Assembly (NCBI RefSeq): GCF_963674925.1
Contig: NZ_OY771649.1
Span: forward strand, 558,001-622,000
Direction: 5' to 3'
Length of the DNA stretch: 64,000 nucleotides
Source: an uncultured Draconibacterium sp.
Lineage (GTDB): Bacteria; Bacteroidota; Bacteroidia; Bacteroidales; Prolixibacteraceae
The translations under genes and the position numbers were made by a program. Numbering within the stretch: the first letter of the stretch is position 1; every line of letters starts with the position of its first letter. Of this stretch, positions 59,696 to 64,000 are shown in pieces. The notes under the pieces were generated by a model. The model had not been told where the DNA came from and searched no databases. It saw only the letters and a list, made by a program, of their open reading frames with translations.

Positions 59696-62065
59696 TTATA
59701 CAATTTTCATAGTCTGCCGATACTCACCATATCCCTTTTTCCAATATTTTCCTTTATTGCCATAGCCATAACCAAAACTGTTGCTTGAAATGTCATTCAT
59801 TACGATGGCAGCAGTTTTGAGGTTATTAAATCTAACAATCTTATTTATTTGTTTAATCTGTTCCTTATGACTGCAGTTCTCTCTTAAAATAAAAAGACTA
59901 ATGTTCGAAATATGACTTGTTAATATAGCATCTGGAACTAACAGAAGAGGAGCATTGTCAATAATAATGTAATCAAACTTTCTTTTTATTTGTTCAATAA
60001 ATTCTTTGAATTTCTCGGTATCAAATAAATCTGATGGATTTTTCTGGAAGGATCCGGCTTGGATAAAATATAAATTTGGGATCGAAGTTTTTGTTGTGAT
60101 ATCTTCCAAATTTTTTTCTTCATTAAGGTAATTGCTTAAGCCATATGATTCTTTAACGAGAAGAAAGTTATGAAGAGCTGGTTTGTGTAGGTCAGCTCCT
60201 ATTAACAATACCTTTTTATTTGTTTTTGAAAAAGTGGCTGACAGGTTGGCTGAGATAAAAGATTTTCCTTCAGCTGGAACTAAAGAATTTATTGATATTA
60301 TATTTGAGTTTGATCTCCCATCCAGTAGAGTATTTATATTTGATTTAACTCCTCTAAAACATTCGGCCACTCCGGAACGTGGATGATCTATGATGGGTAA
60401 CTTTGATTTATATTTATGCTTTATTATTCCTTCAAATACTGGTATAATACTTTCTTTTTCTACTTCCTCTAGTGATTCAATTTTATTGTTGAAAAAACTT
60501 AATAATGATATAATGGCGAATGGAATAAATAATCCACCAACAATGCCGGTACCAACATTAAGAATAATATTTGGACCAACTTGTTTCGCGGCCTCTACTA
60601 ACGCATCATCAATTACTTGTACTTCTGGAGAAATAGATGCTTTTGAGATTGATACCTCTGCCTTTTTTTGTAACATATAAGTATATAACTCATTATTAAG
60701 ATCAAAATCTCGTTGTATGCTTATCAATTTTTTTTCTGTTTCAGGTAATTTACTCAATCTCTGTTGGACTGTCTTTGAGCGTTCATCTAAACTTTCTTTT
60801 TTCGACTGAGTTGCTTTTAGCTGATTTTTTAGAGTTTCTTCAAGTCCATCGCGTGTTATTTTAATTTCTTTGTCAAGAAGAATTAATTTTGGATTCTTTT
60901 CCTGAACACTATATGTAAGAACTTCTCGTCTTGCATGTAATTCCTTTAGATTCTGGAGAGTGGAATTTAAATTTTCATCCGTAATCCCAATAATAGAAGG
61001 ATTTACCATTTCGCCAATCTTTTTCGCATTATCAAGATATTGTTGTAACTGTATATAAAAATCAATTTGTAATTGAGTTAAATACTGTTCTTGTTCAATC
61101 TCTTCCAACTTTGCATAGATTAATTGGGCTTCTTGTCCCAGGTTCATCACTTGGTTGTTTGTTCGGTAATTACTGAAATTTTCCTCAGCGTTGCCCAAGG
61201 ACTTTTTTATCCTCGAAAGCTGAGAATCAATGAATTCTACAGAATTTTCAGAATTTTCGTTTCTTTTTTCCATTCCTGAACGAATGAAAACTTTATTTAA
61301 CTCATTAATAAAATCTGCTTCTTTTTGGGCATTCTCACCATTTACTGTTATGGAGATAATATCAGAATTAAGTTCTTCAAGTTCTATTTTCGTTTTATCA
61401 AGATATTGAGATGTGAGTGTGTTTACGTCATTGAACTTCAAAATATAGGTTTCTCCTACAAGACCATTAGCCTTATTTAATTGAAAATTAAAGAAATTAT
61501 TGATCCAAAGTTCCCCAAATTTTACGGTCTCAGAAATATCAACATATTGAGCATAACCATTAAGATAAGTCTCTCCTTTAGCTTGTAATTTGTATTCATT
61601 ATTATTAAGTACCTCTATCTCTATCTGTATGTTTTTTGCATTGTTAGCACCAGGAGGTAACACTAATTCAAATGGATCGCCATTATAAAGTTCGGCATTA
61701 TACAACATTTTTTTTACGTACCATGAGTAATCCCAATTCAGATTTTCCAGAGCTTTTCTGTACAAGGTGTAGGACTGAAGTATTCCTATTTTATTTTCAA
61801 TATTCGCTTTTTTCCCAAAATTTGACACTGAATTATCAAATGCTAGCACTGAGCTTAGTGGCCCCTCTTCATTTATGATTAATATTCTACTTTTTATTTG
61901 GAATATATTAGGAGAATTGCGATAATGGAAATAACCAATAAAAATACCAGTGATGCAAAAAGCTACAAACCATGGCCACTTTTTTAGATATCTAACCAGT
62001 ACGGTCTTGGTTCTCTTTTTTTCTGCGGAGTCCATTATTTTTAATATATCTTCAATTTTTTCCAT
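59696..62065 (-). CDS. Polysaccharide co-polymerase/tyrosine autokinase (Wzc-like)
   Basis: 789 residues. Wzz-type N-domain with a TM helix (about 29-48), a long coiled-coil periplasmic region (about 250-480), a second TM (about 505-525), then a BY-kinase domain. Walker A is SLVPAEGKSFISANLSATF, Walker A' is LLIGADLHKPALHNF, and Walker B is FDYIIIDNAPLLL. The C-terminal cluster YGYGNKGKYWKKGYGEYRQT is the Tyr-rich autophosphorylation tail. It controls polysaccharide chain length and export through the OPX protein upstream, which here is broken. Confidence 0.92.
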   Translation of the reverse strand: MEKIEDILKIMDSAEKKRTKTVLVRYLKKWPWFVAFCITGIFIGYFHYRNSPNIFQIKSRILIINEEGPLSSVLAFDNSVSNFGKKANIENKIGILQSYTLYRKALENLNWDYSWYVKKMLYNAELYNGDPFELVLPPGANNAKNIQIEIEVLNNNEYKLQAKGETYLNGYAQYVDISETVKFGELWINNFFNFQLNKANGLVGETYILKFNDVNTLTSQYLDKTKIELEELNSDIISITVNGENAQKEADFINELNKVFIRSGMEKRNENSENSVEFIDSQLSRIKKSLGNAEENFSNYRTNNQVMNLGQEAQLIYAKLEEIEQEQYLTQLQIDFYIQLQQYLDNAKKIGEMVNPSIIGITDENLNSTLQNLKELHARREVLTYSVQEKNPKLILLDKEIKITRDGLEETLKNQLKATQSKKESLDERSKTVQQRLSKLPETEKKLISIQRDFDLNNELYTYMLQKKAEVSISKASISPEVQVIDDALVEAAKQVGPNIILNVGTGIVGGLFIPFAIISLLSFFNNKIESLEEVEKESIIPVFEGIIKHKYKSKLPIIDHPRSGVAECFRGVKSNINTLLDGRSNSNIISINSLVPAEGKSFISANLSATFSKTNKKVLLIGADLHKPALHNFLLVKESYGLSNYLNEEKNLEDITTKTSIPNLYFIQAGSFQKNPSDLFDTEKFKEFIEQIKRKFDYIIIDNAPLLLVPDAILTSHISNISLFILRENCSHKEQIKQINKIVRFNNLKTAAIVMNDISSNSFGYGYGNKGKYWKKGYGEYRQTMKIV

Positions 62066-62213
62066 TATTAATAATTTTCGAGTTAATAGAATAAATTTCA
62101 GTAAATTTATACACGGATAAGCTGTTCTAGCTGTATTTATGAAGTTCTGGTTTATAAGTGATGTGCGCCAACTTTTTATATCTACATTTAGAATGTTGTC
62201 AGGATTGTTCCTG

Positions 62214-63015
62214 TTAGTTATTAATCATTAAATTAATAGCGATCATAAGAATCGATAAAGTGCCTAGAAGTAATGAATAGGTAGATGTGTTTTCACGATT
62301 TCTCTTAAGTTTGGAGGGAGGGATATATATCAAGTCGTTCGGCTGTAAATAGAAATACTCTGAGGAGAATATGCTGTTATCAGTTAAGTTTATTTTATGC
62401 GTGACAATCCTTTCTCCATAAGGTCTTTTTAATACAACCTTATTTAAGTCTGCGTAATTAGTTATGCCGTTCGCCATACTTATTGCATCCAAAATATTAA
62501 TGCTTCCTTCATAACTGAAATAGATACCCGGATTTTGCACTTCTCCTAAAAACATTGACTTTATAATTTAAAAGTTTTACCTGAACGGTAGGTTCTACTA
62601 AATACTCTTCTGCTATTCTTCTAAGCTTAATCTTCTGCTTCTTCTAAACTCAAGTTGACAAGATTTAATTCTCCAAGTATTGGCAAAGTAACAATGCTAT
62701 CGGCAGAAACCATGTAGCCATTTATATATGCGCTAGAAGGAGTACCATACATCTGAGCAGTACCGGCCGCGGTAAACCATCACCAGAGATGCTTGGATTA
62801 AAGAGTTGGTTAACTTCAGAATCAAGTGTTAAAACGCTTAAGTACAGATTGTCAAAAGGGTCCTTATTTTATGCTGAGGAGCTTCTTGGCGAATATTATA
62901 CTGATTATAATCCTCCTGCAGTTTCCCTAAACATATAAATATCTTTAGTGGTTGTACACGAAGCGAATACGATAGTAACGATTAACGATAAAAATAATCT
63001 TGTTATTTTTTTCAT
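62214..63015 (-). pseudogene. Wza-like polysaccharide export (OPX) lipoprotein, frameshifted
   Basis: The minus strand begins at 63015 with a lipoprotein signal (MKKITRLFLSLIVTIVFASC) and would code a Poly_export/SLBB protein of about 260-270 residues, but the frame is broken repeatedly. Successive pieces in different frames are DIYMFRETAGGL then stop (62905), DYNQYNIRQEAPQHKI, DPFDNLYLSVLTLDSEVNQL, GYMVSADSIVTLPILGELNL, IAEEYLVEPTVQVKLLNYKV, and finally the longest intact run (62214-62555) FLGEVQNPGIYFSYEGSINI to the C-terminal membrane helix. Together they cover the whole family in order, so the gene is whole but carries at least four or five single-base indels. It would normally form the outer-membrane exit pore for the capsule and works with the adjacent Wzc-like kinase. 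Confidence 0.85.
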
Positions 63016-63128
63016 ATTATGCATCTTTGTTAATTGTTTTATAAATGGATAACTACAGTGAATACTATGAGAATATTCAATTTGCTATATGTCTCTATCT
63101 TAGAGTTGGAAGTGTTATTGTTTATTTG

Positions 63129-64000
63129 TCAGGAAAGTATTGTTCGTTCTACTCTTTTTTTGACAGAGTTATGAATTTGTCGATACAACACTTTTGGCCA
63201 TCTGTTCATTCCCAAAAAAATATTTACATTCTCCTTTTGAGCAGTATTAATATACCAGGCAAATTCCTTTATCCCAAATTTTAAAGATTTTAGCACCATA
63301 GCCATAAGTTTAAATCTCATTTCTGGCTTCCCAATATCAACCATAAATTTGTATTGACGAATAGAAGCCAAGTATCGTGAGCGAGTGTTCTTCTTATTGG
63401 TTGTTTGGGTTAAAGATCCCTCCTTAAGTGTTAAACAGTAGGCAGGAAAGCTATCGGCGAAAATTTTATTCGCGTAATGTCCGCTTTTTAATGAAAACAT
63501 CATATCATTAGATGCAGGTATCTCTTCAAACGTAATTGAATTATCTTGAATTAGTTTATTTTTTATTAGTTTTGAACTAGGTGGGATATGCCAATATCTT
63601 AAAATATCTTCTGCATTTTTCTTCCCTTCTAGAAAATTATAAATGAGTTTAGAATACCTTTCATCCCTGTTTGCTTCTTTTAACGTATCAGAATATACGC
63701 TGTTACCAGCAAAGTAAATAATATCATATTCTGATTCCTTATACTTGTCAAATTTTTGAAATGCACCTGGATTATAGAAATCATCAGCATCTAAAAAGAG
63801 TACCCATTTCCCAATAGCATCATTCAATCCGACATTTCTTGCATGCCCTGCACCTTTAGAGAGATCGGAATACAATAATTTTATTACGCTCTGTTTTCTA
63901 GTATTTAATAGTGCAAAGTCTATTTTATAAGTCGAGTTATCAATTATTAAAATTTGCACATCATTTCTGTCTGGAATTGATTCGACTGCTCTTTGAAGCA
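63129..64000 (-). CDS. Family 2 glycosyltransferase, 5' end outside the window
   Basis: The frame is open through the right edge (LQRAVESIPDRNDVQILIID reads in frame from 64000), so the start codon is not in the window; a GTG at 63959 is internal. At least 290 residues. GAGHARNVGLNDAIGKWVLF, then LDADDFYNPGAFQKF with D-x-D, place it in GT2 (GT-A fold). The C-terminal half is basic. It is the first capsule-locus gene visible and lies about 110 bp upstream of the broken export gene. Confidence 0.82.
   Translation of the reverse strand, partial: LQRAVESIPDRNDVQILIIDNSTYKIDFALLNTRKQSVIKLLYSDLSKGAGHARNVGLNDAIGKWVLFLDADDFYNPGAFQKFDKYKESEYDIIYFAGNSVYSDTLKEANRDERYSKLIYNFLEGKKNAEDILRYWHIPPSSKLIKNKLIQDNSITFEEIPASNDMMFSLKSGHYANKIFADSFPAYCLTLKEGSLTQTTNKKNTRSRYLASIRQYKFMVDIGKPEMRFKLMAMVLKSLKFGIKEFAWYINTAQKENVNIFLGMNRWPKVLYRQIHNSVKKRVERTILS

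Overview
The window is chromosomal DNA from a marine- or gut-type Bacteroidota, most likely a member of the Marinilabiliales/Prolixibacteraceae. This is inferred from gene content and not from any rRNA. The clues are a T9SS type A sorting domain, TonB receptors with a CarboxypepD_reg-like domain, a DUF4295 gene between rpmG and ftsY, an HTH/DUF2975 pair, TAnnTTTG-type promoters, few Shine-Dalgarno sites, and a sodium-pumping methylmalonyl-CoA decarboxylase operon typical of propionate-forming fermenters. No tRNA, rRNA, CRISPR array or intact insertion sequence was seen.

Layout. 1-10 kb: a truncated glycosyltransferase, a secreted creatininase-family protein, an HTH/DUF2975 regulator pair, rimO, a TonB receptor with a TPR lipoprotein-like partner, an atypical SDR and two small proteins. 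10.3-17 kb: a YbaK-type deacylase, then the Na+-translocating decarboxylase operon (mce-mmdA-OadG-type subunit-biotin carrier-mmdB) and a succinyl/acetyl-CoA transferase; together these finish succinate-to-propionate fermentation and store its energy as a sodium gradient. 17.3-25.3 kb: a complete curli-type functional-amyloid locus, namely a LuxR regulator with a degenerate receiver (CsgD-like), two large curlins, a third curlin-repeat protein, CsgE, CsgF, CsgG with an extra C-terminal barrel-like domain, and an accessory lipoprotein. 25.4-39.7 kb: housekeeping genes (ferritin, a Rel/SpoT enzyme with a ruined hydrolase centre, rpmB-rpmG-DUF4295-ftsY), a hybrid sensor kinase, a fructosamine-kinase/SIS pair, an aminotransferase, a nitroreductase, and a tandem pair of secreted proteins of unknown function.

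40.4-64 kb is an AT-rich surface region. It opens with a 1808-residue T9SS-exported beta-helix/LamG protein and an orphan IS3-type OrfA, and continues with a long minus-strand capsule or exopolysaccharide locus: GT2, a polysaccharide-export protein, a tyrosine autokinase, WecG/TagA-type transferase, two acyltransferase/ATP-grasp/deacetylase modules, a WecA/WbpL-type initiating transferase with its epimerase, a WbpM/CapD-type dehydratase, a LicD-like protein, a HAD phosphatase and gmd. This locus carries visible decay: the export protein is split by several frameshifts, and one of the two deacetylase copies is a short frameshifted remnant.

The strongest candidate for a little-described system is the curli-type locus. 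It has its own degenerate-receiver regulator, a 10-bp palindromic core shared between the regulator and curlin upstream regions, a strong hairpin separating the structural and export genes, a CsgG fused to a second domain, and an additional lipoprotein.
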